A model generated the notes under the pieces. The model worked only from the letters and a program-made list of their open reading frames with translations. It did not search any database and was not told where the DNA came from. Source: JAIVHA01 sp965367295 (GTDB taxonomy: Bacteria; Pseudomonadota; Gammaproteobacteria; DSM-19610). Taken from it: a stretch of 64,000 nt of DNA. Each line of letters opens with the position of its first letter. The stretch's first letter is position 1. Of the stretch, positions 1 through 10,899 are shown piece after piece. The translations under genes and the position numbers were made by a program. The stretch covers positions 1 through 64,000 of the forward strand of contig CBDUHN010000010.1 in the NCBI GenBank assembly GCA_965367295.1. Reading direction: 5' to 3'.

Positions 1-19
1 CGCTACCGCTACCGCTACC
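1..19. repeat. GGTAGC hexanucleotide tandem repeat (Gly-Ser linker)
   Basis: About three tandem copies of CGCTAC (GGTAGC on the coding strand), cut by the window edge. In the reading frame of the partial gene they encode alternating Gly and Ser, a flexible linker. Repeats of this kind can change length by slippage in steps of two residues without breaking the frame. Confidence 0.6.
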
Positions 20-64
20 GGTCAGATCCTTCGACCGGACTTCTGTTGTGATTGCCTGCGTCAT
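1..64 (-). CDS. Start of a gene downstream of cheA (partial; possibly cheW)
   Basis: The first 21 codons of a minus-strand gene that runs off the window edge. ATG at 64 follows a clear GGAGG ribosome site and lies 16 bp after the cheA stop. The visible residues begin MTQAITTEVRSKDL and then enter a Gly-Ser run encoded by a 6-bp repeat (GGTAGC). Position after STAS-CheY-CheA suggests a CheW coupling protein, but no CheW domain is visible in this fragment, so that is context only. Confidence 0.6.
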   Translation of the reverse strand, partial: MTQAITTEVRSKDLTGSGSGS

Positions 65-80
65 ACAACCTCCATGAAAT

Positions 81-2120
81 CTATGCCTGTCTACGCTCGG
101 CATTCTGTGCCGTCGTACTGGTCATGCGGATTAGCCCCGGGATATCCATAATCAGCGCCACCGATCCATCGCCGAGTATGGTTGCACCCGAAACGCCATC
201 CACACGCCGGTAATTGGATTCGAGGCTCTTGATGACCACCTGCTGCTGACCGAGCAGCTCGTCAACGAAGATCCCGGCCTTCTGGCCGTCTCCTTCGGCC
301 ACCACCAGCAACCCCCTGGTCAGGTCCTCGGTATCCGCCTGGATATTGAAAATACGGTGGAGACGGATCACGGGCAGGTATTCATCACGCGAGCGGTATA
401 CCTCCGCCATACCGGCCACGACATTGATGGACTCCGGCCTGGCCTGCAGCGATTCGATGATGGATACCAAAGGGATGATGTAGATAACACTACCGACACG
501 TACCAGCTGACCATCGAGGATAGCCAGCGTGAGTGGCAGACGGATGGTGATACGGGAACCCTCGCCTTCCCGTGAACTGAGCTCGACACTACCGCCCACA
601 TCCTGGATATTGCGCCGCACCACATCCATGCCGACACCACGACCCGATACGTCGCTGAGCACCTCCGCCGTGGAGAACCCCGGCTGGAAAATCAGCTCAC
701 AGACCTTCTCATCCGGTAGCGCGGCGGCCTCGGCCTCAGTGAGCAGATTGCGTTCCACGGCCTTGCGCAGAACCTTCCGGCGATTGATGCCGGCACCATC
801 ATCACTGATTTCGATGACGATGTTGCCTCCCTGGTGGTAGGCATTCAGGAGCAGGGTTCCCGTAGCCGGCTTACCGGCCGCAATACGGACCTCGGGAGTT
901 TCCAGTCCATGATCCAGCGCGTTACGCACCAGGTGCACCAGGGGATCGCCAATCTTTTCCATTACCGTCTTGTCGAGCTCGGTATTCTCACCGGACATGC
1001 GTAGCTCGATCTGCTTGCCCAGCTTGCTGCCCAGATCATGCACCAGGCGCGGAAAACGATTGAAGGCGAAGCTGATGGGCAACATACGAATACGCATTAC
1101 CGATTCCTGCAATTCGCGCGTATTGCGCTCAAGAGCAACGAGACCGTCACGCAGATTTTCGAGCTGGGCCTGTGCGCCACCCTGCCCCAGTGCATTGCCG
1201 ATCTGGCCCAGCATCGACTGGGTGATCACCAACTCGCCCACCATATTGATGAGATCATCGATCTTGTCGATGCCGACCCGGATGGAACTGGCTTCACCAC
1301 CACCGCTACGACGCTCGCTGTTGCCACGACGATCCTTGCGACGGCGCTCCACCAGCAGCTCTCCCGCCACCGTCGCACCGGGCTCGGCATCCGGGGTAAC
1401 ACTCTTCACCGCTTCCTGCAGGGGCTTAATATCCAGTTCGGCATCATCGACCACCCAGGCAAAGACCTCGTCGATCTGGTCGCGACTGATCTCCCCATGC
1501 AGTTCGATGTTCCAGGCCAGGTAACAGGCTTCCGGATCCAGCAGTTCCCACTCCGGTATTTGCCCGGAATCGGTCTGCACGCACATTGCACCGAGCTCGC
1601 CCAGTTCACGCAGGATGCGCAGTGGATCGTTGCCGCGGCGCATCATGTCCGGGTCGGGCCGGAAATGGATATGCCAACCCGAGGCACAGGTCGACGCCCC
1701 ACCCTGCCTGGCTGTGGGCGCTGTTCCCGCCCCCTGGTCCAGCACCGCCTGCAGTTCCGTCTGCAGTTCCGCGATCACCGTCTCGTCGGCTGCCTCACCA
1801 CCCTGAGCCGCACCCACCAGCATGCGCAAACCATCCACCGCACGCAGCAATAGGTCCAACTCCGACTGAACCACCTGGCGACGACCGTCCCGCATCTCGT
1901 CCAGCAGGGTTTCCATCAGGTGGGTGAAGCTGGCGATATCCATGAAACCGAACGTGCCGCTGCCGCCCTTTATGGAATGAGCCGCACGGAAGATGCTGTT
2001 GATAACCTCCGGTTCTGCAGCACCCACATCGAGGTTGAGCAACGCGGATTCCATATGATCCAGTCCCTCGAAACTTTCCTCGAAGAAGGTCTGATGGAAC
2101 TGTTCCATGTCCATGCTCAT
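81..2120 (-). CDS. cheA: Chemotaxis histidine kinase CheA
   Basis: A 679-residue CheA, the cytoplasmic kinase that autophosphorylates in response to chemoreceptors and passes phosphate to CheY. The N-terminal HPt domain carries the phosphorylated His48 (AAHSIKGGSG). A middle segment (about 145-235) is followed by an Arg-rich linker (RRRKDRRG), the dimerisation helices (GELVITQSML), the ATP-binding domain with N box HLVRNALDHG, DDGAGI and GRGVGMDVVR, and a C-terminal CheW-like domain. It lies 5 bp after cheY in the same operon. The sequence shows a complete kinase. The pathway controlled (flagella, pili or another output) is not shown by the window. Confidence 0.95.
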   Translation of the reverse strand: MSMDMEQFHQTFFEESFEGLDHMESALLNLDVGAAEPEVINSIFRAAHSIKGGSGTFGFMDIASFTHLMETLLDEMRDGRRQVVQSELDLLLRAVDGLRMLVGAAQGGEAADETVIAELQTELQAVLDQGAGTAPTARQGGASTCASGWHIHFRPDPDMMRRGNDPLRILRELGELGAMCVQTDSGQIPEWELLDPEACYLAWNIELHGEISRDQIDEVFAWVVDDAELDIKPLQEAVKSVTPDAEPGATVAGELLVERRRKDRRGNSERRSGGGEASSIRVGIDKIDDLINMVGELVITQSMLGQIGNALGQGGAQAQLENLRDGLVALERNTRELQESVMRIRMLPISFAFNRFPRLVHDLGSKLGKQIELRMSGENTELDKTVMEKIGDPLVHLVRNALDHGLETPEVRIAAGKPATGTLLLNAYHQGGNIVIEISDDGAGINRRKVLRKAVERNLLTEAEAAALPDEKVCELIFQPGFSTAEVLSDVSGRGVGMDVVRRNIQDVGGSVELSSREGEGSRITIRLPLTLAILDGQLVRVGSVIYIIPLVSIIESLQARPESINVVAGMAEVYRSRDEYLPVIRLHRIFNIQADTEDLTRGLLVVAEGDGQKAGIFVDELLGQQQVVIKSLESNYRRVDGVSGATILGDGSVALIMDIPGLIRMTSTTAQNAERRQA

Positions 2121-2125
2121 GGCGT

Positions 2126-2488
2126 TTACCCGAGCACCTTCTTGATGGTGGCCAGAAGCTGATCCGGACCGAAGGGCTTGACGATCCAGCCGGTAGCCCC
2201 CGCGGCCTTGCCTTCCTGCTTTTTATCCGCCGCCGATTCGGTGGTCAGCATCAGCATGGGCGTGAATTTGTATGCCGGCAGGGTACGCAGATTCTTGATA
2301 AGAGTGATGCCGTCCATCTTCGGCATATTCACGTCGGTGAGCACCAGATTGACTGCCTTGCCACGAGCCAGGGCCAGTGCCTGCTCACCATCCGCCGCTT
2401 CGACCACGTCGTAGCCGGCACCCTTCAGGGTGAAGGTGACCATCTGGCGCATGGAGGCGGAATCGTCGACCGCTAAAATGGTTGCCAT
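2126..2488 (-). CDS. cheY: Single-domain response regulator, CheY family
   Basis: A 120-residue receiver domain with no output domain. The acidic pocket Asp8-Asp9, the phosphorylation site Asp52 (LTDVNMPKMDG), Thr82/Thr83 and Lys104 (VKPFG) are all present, so it should accept phosphate from the CheA encoded just downstream. It sits 3 bp after the STAS gene and 5 bp before cheA, indicating co-transcription. CheY proteins usually bind a flagellar motor or pilus motor. Which one applies here cannot be read from the window. Confidence 0.93.
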   Translation of the reverse strand: MATILAVDDSASMRQMVTFTLKGAGYDVVEAADGEQALALARGKAVNLVLTDVNMPKMDGITLIKNLRTLPAYKFTPMLMLTTESAADKKQEGKAAGATGWIVKPFGPDQLLATIKKVLG

Positions 2489-2491
2489 GAT

Positions 2492-2836
2492 TCAGTTTCC
2501 TTTCTGTGATTGCGTGGAGTCGGGGGATACGGGTGCCAGGCCCAGGGTACTTTCCAGTCCCAGCAGGACCGTCGCTTCACTCAGGGATGAAGAGGGATTG
2601 CGCCAGCCCGGCGCCCGGTCGAGTCGCCCTGCGGCAAGATGAAAGGCCAGCAGCAGCTGCAATGCCGCGCCATCCACCTGCTCCACGGCGGAACCGTCGA
2701 TAACTAGGGAGTGGCCACTGTTCAGGGCATCATCAAACTGTTGGTGCAGGTCCATTGCCTGCGCGATCCCGATGGTCGCAGGCAGGCACAGCACGCAGCT
2801 GCGTGCACAGGAACTTTTGAGGGGGGTATCACCCAT
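2492..2836 (-). CDS. STAS-domain protein (anti-anti-sigma/CheX-like adaptor)
   Basis: A 114-residue protein. The ATG at 2836 is chosen because AGGAGGAAGG lies just upstream; a longer in-frame extension has no ribosome site and does not resemble a domain. The middle reads SLVIDGSAVEQVDGAALQLL, the typical STAS pattern of a beta strand followed by the phosphorylatable loop and helix, although the usual Ser is not obvious at that loop. It is the first gene of the STAS-cheY-cheA set. Such STAS proteins occur in chemotaxis-like clusters as adaptors; the partner is unknown. Confidence 0.8.
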   Translation of the reverse strand: MGDTPLKSSCARSCVLCLPATIGIAQAMDLHQQFDDALNSGHSLVIDGSAVEQVDGAALQLLLAFHLAAGRLDRAPGWRNPSSSLSEATVLLGLESTLGLAPVSPDSTQSQKGN

Positions 2837-3304
2837 CACAGCCTTCCTCCTCTTGGACAATGGCTGCTGGCGCAACATACGCTCGCAGGGACACCATCCG
2901 TTGTACCAATTACTGGTATGAGGAAAGGCGGGGATTGGGCCTTTCGATTCTGTCGCCGCCGGTTTTCCGTCAGGAATATGCAGGCAGTGCGACATCCGCC
3001 GCAGGGGCGACGGCCTTCCTATCGTCCGCACCCGAACAAACCTTAGTGCGGAACTCAACTATTTCTGGCCGGTCTTGCTGATCCCGGGATCATCCCGATC
3101 GGATCGCCAAAAACCCGGCAGGCATAAACCAAAGCAAAATGCATTCCACAATTTTTGGCTGGCGCCGTGCATCACTAACCAATGCGGATTGCCGGGGTAT
3201 TCCAAAAAAACACCTCTGCCTGCCAGTGCACGCCATCCTGTGACGGGATCCCGTTTATGAAGGTACCAATCCCATCCGCCCGGGCATTTGCCGCCAAGCA
3301 GTTT

Positions 3305-3333
3305 TTGTTTCGCTCGCAGCAGCCACCTATAAT
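3305..3333 (+). promoter_or_regulatory. Likely sigma70 promoter of ettA
   Basis: TTGTTT at 3305-3310 and a perfect TATAAT at 3328-3333 are separated by 17 bp. The expected transcription start near 3340 gives a leader of about 28 bases before the ettA ATG at 3368. This is a pattern match only. The rest of the 2837-3367 divergent intergenic region (531 bp) shows no further gene or repeat that I can support. Confidence 0.55.
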
Positions 3334-3367
3334 GGCCCGCTTCGTACCTCCGCATATGGGCACAGCA

Positions 3368-5035
<1,668 letters not shown>

Positions 5036-5047
5036 GGGATAGTGGAT

Positions 5048-5065
5048 GTCCGAATAAATTCGGAC
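5048..5065. repeat. REP-like palindrome, copy 1
   Basis: Perfect palindrome GTCCGAAT-AA-ATTCGGAC followed by CTAC, between ettA and the RMD1-family gene. It belongs to the dispersed family described in the findings. Confidence 0.75.
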
Positions 5066-5102
5066 CTACAATCACCGAAACCTTCTCACAGAGGCATCCA
5101 TC

Positions 5103-5900
5103 ATGGCAGAGCCGGTATTTCAAATGCGTGACAGTTTTCGCGCCCGCGCCGTACTCATCGGCGAACGCCTCGACCTGCGCGCCCTGGAAATCAGCGACCG
5201 GCTGGCGAGCACCCCGCTGACCCTGCGGGTGGGCGACCATGGCTGTGTCGTCCTGTTCCGCTATGGCGTGGCCGTGTTCTACGACGTGCCCCCCATGGAA
5301 GAGACCGCCTTCCTGCAGCAGTTGCAGAGCTTTGTACATCTGCCCTTCACGACCCCGGAAACCGAGCATCTGGATTTCAAGGTACAACCGGAAGCCCGTG
5401 AACACCTGGCTGCCGGTATACTGACCATCAGCGATACCCGCATTGAACGCCTGCAGATCGTGGCGGACATCCTGGCCAAGAGTGTGGTGCTGGCGGAATA
5501 TGAAAAACGCATTGCCGCCGCCTTCGACCGTGCCGAACCGATCGCCGCCGCCATGGAGGCCCGGGGCGCCACCGGCCAGTCCTCCCGGGAACTGATCCGC
5601 CACATCGGTAGCGGACTGCTCAGCCTGCACCGCATGGTTGGCCGGGTGGAGGTGGGCGAGAAACCGGAACTGCTGTGGGAACGTCCGGAACTGGAGATCC
5701 TCTACCTGCGCCTGGTGGACGAATATGAACTGAACGAGCGCCAGATTGCCCTGGAGCGCAAGCTTGATGTCATCACCCGCACCGCTGAAACCCAGCTCGA
5801 CCTGCTGCAGACGGCCCGTTCACTGCGGGTGGAGTGGTATATCGTGATACTGATCGTGGTGGAGATCCTGCTGACCCTGTATGAAATGTTCTGGCACTGA
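5103..5900 (+). CDS. RMD1/YagE family (DUF155) membrane protein
   Basis: A 265-residue protein of the DUF155 family, related to yeast Rmd1 and Sif2. The N-terminal half is a mixed domain (DHGCVVLFRYGVAVFYDVPP), followed by a long helical region with the conserved ERKLDVITRTAETQLDLLQT stretch. A single C-terminal membrane segment (about 244-262) ends the protein, so most of it probably faces the cytoplasm. The molecular role of bacterial members is not established. It is 67 bp after ettA, with a palindromic repeat in the gap, and 96 bp before the DUF815 gene. Confidence 0.85.
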   Translation: MAEPVFQMRDSFRARAVLIGERLDLRALEISDRLASTPLTLRVGDHGCVVLFRYGVAVFYDVPPMEETAFLQQLQSFVHLPFTTPETEHLDFKVQPEAREHLAAGILTISDTRIERLQIVADILAKSVVLAEYEKRIAAAFDRAEPIAAAMEARGATGQSSRELIRHIGSGLLSLHRMVGRVEVGEKPELLWERPELEILYLRLVDEYELNERQIALERKLDVITRTAETQLDLLQTARSLRVEWYIVILIVVEILLTLYEMFWH

Positions 5901-5996
5901 GGAGACAGAACAAACCCCTTCTCCACCGCCACTCACTTTTCCTGAACAGGTAAACCTCGTACCCTGACGCAGTATTTTCATCACCAAGGAATGCGC

Positions 5997-6878
5997 ATGG
6001 AAGGACTTGCCCGGTTTCTCAATCGTGCCGAGGCGCTGCTGGCAAAACTGGAACCCCTGCTGCCTCTCCCGGCAGCGGAGTTCGACTGGCGCGACACCCT
6101 GGCCTGCCAGTGGCGACGCCGTGGCATGCAGGCCGACCTCTACCCGGTTTCCCGTCCGCACCTGCTTTCACTGGCCGACATCCGCCAGGTCGACAAGCAA
6201 AAGGAACGCCTGCGCCGCAACACGCAGCAGTTCGTCCAGGGACTGCCGGCCAATAATGCCCTGCTCTGGGGTGCGCGCGGCACCGGCAAGTCATCGCTGG
6301 TAAAAGCCCTGCTCAACGAATTCGCCCGGGACGGCCTGCGCCTGATCGAGGTGGACAAGTTCGATCTGCAGGACCTGCCCGATATCGTGGCCCGCATCAC
6401 CGATCGGCCGGAACGCTTTCTGTTGTTCTGCGATGACCTGTCCTTCGAGGAGAACGATGCCCGCTACAAGACCCTCAAGGCAGTGCTGGAGGGCTCCGTC
6501 AGCGCACCGCCCGATAACCTGCTGGTCTATGCCACTTCCAATCGCCGACACCTGCTGCCGGAACAACTCGAAGAAAACCGGCATGCCATCCAACGGGATG
6601 GCGAGATCCATCCCGGCGAGGCCATCGAGGAAAAAATCTCCCTGTCCGACCGTTTCGGCCTGTGGCTGTCATTCTATCCCTTCAGCCAGGATGAGTACCT
6701 GGACATCGTCGATTACTGGCTGGCACAACTGGGCATGCGCATCGATGAGCTGGACACAGTGCATACCGAGGCCATCCGCTGGGCACTGGCACGCGGTAAT
6801 CGCAGTGGTCGTACCGCCTGGCAGTTCGCCCGCGACTGGGTCGGTGCGCAGAATCCTGCAGCGCCGTTACCGGAATGA
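5997..6878 (+). CDS. DUF815-family AAA+ ATPase
   Basis: A protein of about 293 residues with an AAA+ core. Walker A is GARGTGKSS (about residues 92-100) and Walker B is FLLFCDDLSF, followed by sensor-like YATSNRRHL and the family-typical EEKISLSDRFGLW. The start at 5997 is preferred to the ATG at 5991 because AAGGA lies at the right distance from the second ATG. DUF815 ATPases are widespread and their substrate is unknown. It follows the RMD1-family gene on the same strand. Confidence 0.85.
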   Translation: MEGLARFLNRAEALLAKLEPLLPLPAAEFDWRDTLACQWRRRGMQADLYPVSRPHLLSLADIRQVDKQKERLRRNTQQFVQGLPANNALLWGARGTGKSSLVKALLNEFARDGLRLIEVDKFDLQDLPDIVARITDRPERFLLFCDDLSFEENDARYKTLKAVLEGSVSAPPDNLLVYATSNRRHLLPEQLEENRHAIQRDGEIHPGEAIEEKISLSDRFGLWLSFYPFSQDEYLDIVDYWLAQLGMRIDELDTVHTEAIRWALARGNRSGRTAWQFARDWVGAQNPAAPLPE

Positions 6879-6896
6879 AGCAACGGCCTGGCGCGT

Positions 6897-7883
6897 TCAT
6901 GCCACACCATCTCCTCCGCCTGCCTGGCCCTGCACTACCCGGCTTTCACCCCGCAACCAGAACGCCGCCCGCTTGCTCAGGAACTCATCGACACTGAGGT
7001 AATGACTGCCGTCACAGGAAAAGGTCAGCCCCACCCGACCATTCATCAGGTTCAGGGAAGCGGAACGCAGATATACCGTGTCATCCGCGTTGCGCAACTC
7101 CACGAACTGCTGCAATACCAGCTCGATCTGTGACCGCTTCACCCTGGATTTATCCGCATAGGTGCACGCGGTATAGACCAGACAGATGTCCGGATTGATG
7201 ATCTCCTGCAGGCTGTGAATACGATAGTCGAAGGGATCACTATGCAACCACAGCGTGACCCGCGCACTGGAGTAATGTAATTTGACGTGAAACACCCCAT
7301 GCTGCGCCATGAGGACTCGAACCACGGCATGCACCGCATCGATATGGGTATCCATTTCGCTCGCGCTGCGTTGTTGCTGAAACAGCAGGCCGCGTATGGA
7401 CGGGTCTCCCTTGTACTGATTCCACTCCAGCACCCTTTCCTGATGCGGAGCCGGCAACGGCAGATCCCTGACCGGAAAATCCGCCACCACAAACCCCAGC
7501 AGGCCATCATCGCCCTGAATCGCGTGCAGCCCCGAGATACAGGGCTCCAGGCTGCGGTTACTCAAATACACCGATGACAACACCAGTCCACGATAGGGCA
7601 GCAACCCCTGCAGGTAAGGCCGTGCACTCAGATCCTGGCCGCGCCATTGCGCCTCCACCGCAAGTGGCCCGACGTTGGAGGAACATTGCCGGAAATCACC
7701 ATTGAGCACATACAGCAACTGGCAATGCGGCAGCCGCTGCAAACCCTGCTTCAAAGTCACATCCAGGTCTTCGGAAAAGGACCAGCGATCCGCACATTCC
7801 TGTGCCAGGTGGGCGAGTTCCGCCTCAATACGGTGCGCCAGCCAGCGCTTCCGATGCGAGACGATTTCCTGCAATGGCTTCAT
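6897..7883 (-). CDS. PDC-sensor domain protein of unknown output
   Basis: A 328-residue soluble-looking protein with no membrane segment or signal peptide. The N-terminal part (about 30-150: LLYVLNGDFRQCSSN, then LQGLLPYRGLVLSSVYLSN) matches the PDC/Cache sensor pattern seen in chemoreceptors and kinases, but no signalling output domain follows. The C-terminal half is not recognised. The start at 7883 is preferred over an upstream in-frame ATG at 7946. The upstream minus-strand ORF ends in a TGA that overlaps this ATG (ATGA), a typical coupled junction. Confidence 0.65.
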   Translation of the reverse strand: MKPLQEIVSHRKRWLAHRIEAELAHLAQECADRWSFSEDLDVTLKQGLQRLPHCQLLYVLNGDFRQCSSNVGPLAVEAQWRGQDLSARPYLQGLLPYRGLVLSSVYLSNRSLEPCISGLHAIQGDDGLLGFVVADFPVRDLPLPAPHQERVLEWNQYKGDPSIRGLLFQQQRSASEMDTHIDAVHAVVRVLMAQHGVFHVKLHYSSARVTLWLHSDPFDYRIHSLQEIINPDICLVYTACTYADKSRVKRSQIELVLQQFVELRNADDTVYLRSASLNLMNGRVGLTFSCDGSHYLSVDEFLSKRAAFWLRGESRVVQGQAGGGDGVA

Positions 7884-8107
7884 TCTACGAAAGATCCCCT
7901 GTACTGCAGACGGTATCGAGGCGGAGCCGGTCCGTCTACCAGGCAAGGAGCAATTTCCATACCACGAAAACCATTGGGCAGAATCAATTCATAACAGCCT
8001 GCGATCCGGGCAATAGACAGGGACAGATACTGCGTGGACAGTGCCAGGGCCAATCCAACGGTTTCCCGGAATACCGCCTCGGCAGTGGCCGCATGACCAG
8101 CCTGCAC
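7880..8107 (-). CDS. Possible small protein overlapping the PDC-sensor gene start
   Basis: A 75-residue frame starting at GTG 8107, with AAGG a few bases upstream, and ending in TGA overlapping the next ATG by the ATGA arrangement. No family is recognised. Third-position GC is only about half, lower than in neighbouring genes, which argues against it. A plus-strand frame over 8092-8284 has more coding-like composition but lacks a recognisable start. The 7884-8322 stretch therefore has no secure gene. Confidence 0.25.
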   Translation of the reverse strand: MQAGHAATAEAVFRETVGLALALSTQYLSLSIARIAGCYELILPNGFRGMEIAPCLVDGPAPPRYRLQYRGSFVE

Positions 8108-8322
8108 CGGCGCCTTACGGTGCGCTTCCGTTCCTTTCGCGCCGAGCCTTTTGAAGCAGGCCCAGACGATTACAACAACCTGGAACTGTATCTCAATACC
8201 CGCGGCAATGGCCTGACCATCGAGACCCCGACGGTTCGGTACTGGTATTCAGCCTGGATTAAGCTTACCCCCTTACACTGGTAGCCAACATAGGGAAACT
8301 GGCTGCGCCAGGAGGTGTGAAG

Positions 8323-8427
8323 ATGGCAATTTGGGATGGATTAACCTGGATTGGGTTGCTGACGGTAGCGGTGTTCATGGTGGCCATGATCAGCCTTTGC
8401 CGCCACCAGGGATGCAGGTTGCGCTAG
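8323..8427 (+). CDS. 34-residue single-span membrane peptide
   Basis: A very short frame beginning MAIWDGLTWIGLL with an excellent AGGAGGT ribosome site six bases before the ATG. Residues about 8-25 are hydrophobic and would span the membrane once, followed by a short tail RHQGCRLR with two cysteines in the C-terminal third. It lies 5 bp from the convergent msrQ stop. No known small-protein family is recognised. The strong ribosome site and hydrophobic segment make it more likely real than chance. Confidence 0.5.
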   Translation: MAIWDGLTWIGLLTVAVFMVAMISLCRHQGCRLR

Positions 8428-8432
8428 CGCCC

Positions 8433-9038
8433 TCATCCCCGCTGCGGTTGCGCGAATGCATTCATGCGCCAACGTAACCGCAACCCCAGCAGTATGATCA
8501 GCACGACAGCATAGATCAGCGGCTCGCGTACATCGGCTTTCACCAGCCACCAGAAGTGCACCACACCCAGCACCGGCACCAGGTAGGCAAGCCGGTGCAG
8601 GCGTTTCCAGTCACGACCCAGCCGTTTCATCATGCGTTGCGTCGACGTCACCCCCAGTGGAATCAACAGCAGGTAGCCCAGCATGCCAACGGTGATAAAG
8701 GGCCGGTCGAGAATGTCATAGCCTATCTCCTGCCAGTCGAAAAACTGGTCCAGCCATAGATAGGTAAACAGGTGCAGGGTGCCATAAAAAAATGCAAACA
8801 AACCCAGCATACGCCGCACCCGAATGGGCCAACCCCAGGAATACCATCGCCGCAAGGGTGTCATCAGCAGGGTCACCAGTAACAGCCGTAGCGTCCATTC
8901 ACCCGTGCCATGAGTAATGGCTTCAATGGGGTTCGCACCGAGCTGGTCCTGATATCCAAGCCATACCAACTGCGCCAGTGGCAGCAGGCAAACCACGAAT
9001 AAACAGGCTTTCAGCAATGTAATGGGCCGTATGGGCAT
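8433..9038 (-). CDS. msrQ: Heme-binding membrane subunit MsrQ of methionine sulfoxide reductase
   Basis: A 201-residue membrane protein of the ferric-reductase-like family (formerly YedZ). It takes electrons from the respiratory chain and passes them through b-type heme to periplasmic MsrP. Several hydrophobic helices are visible, with conserved-looking segments FFYGTLHLFTYLWLDQ and DWKRLHRLAYLVPVLGVVHFWW that contain the likely heme histidines. It follows msrP by 55 bp on the same strand, the usual msrPQ order. Confidence 0.93.
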   Translation of the reverse strand: MPIRPITLLKACLFVVCLLPLAQLVWLGYQDQLGANPIEAITHGTGEWTLRLLLVTLLMTPLRRWYSWGWPIRVRRMLGLFAFFYGTLHLFTYLWLDQFFDWQEIGYDILDRPFITVGMLGYLLLIPLGVTSTQRMMKRLGRDWKRLHRLAYLVPVLGVVHFWWLVKADVREPLIYAVVLIILLGLRLRWRMNAFAQPQRG

Positions 9039-9093
9039 GTATTGCTCCGATCCTCTCCCCGAGAAGAACTGAAGAGCGGTTTTCAGTAGCCAC

Positions 9094-10041
<948 letters not shown>

Positions 10042-10250
10042 GACTGGGCTACCCGGTGGCGGTATCTTGACCAATATGACCATGACCTGGCATGGAGGTT
10101 CCCCGCCCTGCCCGCCCACCCCCTAAAGTTCCACGCCGTCGCAACCGATATTTTCTCCAGGCGGCGTAAAGCGGTGTTGCGCCAGGCCAGGCCCGGGGAG
10201 GGTCTGTGTTATTGCCAGGATTGGCGCAACCATTTCACCAATAAGGGGGC

Positions 10251-10460
10251 ATGATGCGTACGCATATTCCCGTAGATGATGAAGTGCTGGCCCGGGCGGC
10301 GGAAGCCGCTGAGAAGGAAAAGGGCAGCCGACTGAAAAAGGTCACCAGCGAACGGCTCAACCATCGCCAGGCGATGCGTTCCCTGGAACGCAAACGCGAA
10401 CTGGAAGAACTTCGCCGTAACCTCAGTGACTTCGAGGACTACTGGGCCGACGAGGAATAA
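10251..10460 (+). CDS. Orphan ribbon-helix-helix antitoxin-like protein
   Basis: A 69-residue, highly charged protein. The N terminus MMRTHIPVDDEVLARAAEAA has the strand-helix pattern of VapB/CcdA-type ribbon-helix-helix antitoxins. The C terminus LSDFEDYWADEE is acidic and could be a toxin-binding tail. AGGGGG precedes two adjacent ATGs (10251 and 10254). There is no toxin gene next to it: msrP lies upstream on the other strand and a terminator follows. It may be a remnant or a stand-alone regulator. Confidence 0.65.
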   Translation: MMRTHIPVDDEVLARAAEAAEKEKGSRLKKVTSERLNHRQAMRSLERKRELEELRRNLSDFEDYWADEE

Positions 10461-10543
10461 TCGTTCCGGACAAGCAGGGCAAAAGGCGCCTTTCGGCCTA
10501 GGCATTGCCCAAAACGGTTGCTGAATCACCCCAGCATCCACTA

Positions 10544-10578
10544 CCCCCTGTAGCCTACACAGGTTGCAGGGGTTTTTT
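10544..10578 (+). terminator. Rho-independent terminator after the antitoxin-like gene
   Basis: CCCCTG and CAGGGG arms around a loop of about 16 bases, directly followed by six T residues on the plus strand. Confidence 0.6.
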
Positions 10579-10738
10579 GTGCCGACAGGACCAATGATTC
10601 ATCACATGGCACCTGTGTTGACAACGGATCTGGTGTTGGCTGAAACCCTGTGGACACTCAAAGGAAAAGAGTGCAGCGCTCAGCACAGTTTATATATTTG
10701 ACCTCGCTGTACAGATTATCCCCGCTACAGCAACTCCA

Positions 10739-10766
10739 TAAAAAAGGGAGGCATCAGCCTCCCTTT
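10739..10766 (-). terminator. Rho-independent terminator downstream of purL
   Basis: Perfect 10-bp stem AAAGGGAGGC-ATCA-GCCTCCCTTT, with an A run on its left that reads as a T run on the minus strand. It lies about 130 bp after the purL stop. Confidence 0.75.
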
Positions 10767-10899
10767 GAATCGATACCCCAAGCTCTCAGCAACATTTCCG
10801 GGCAACAGCCAACCCATCCGACAGCCATTCTTATACAACAAGCCCCCTGTATTCCTCTGCATCCATGGCTGTTCCAACAGCCATGCGAATAAAGCTGGT

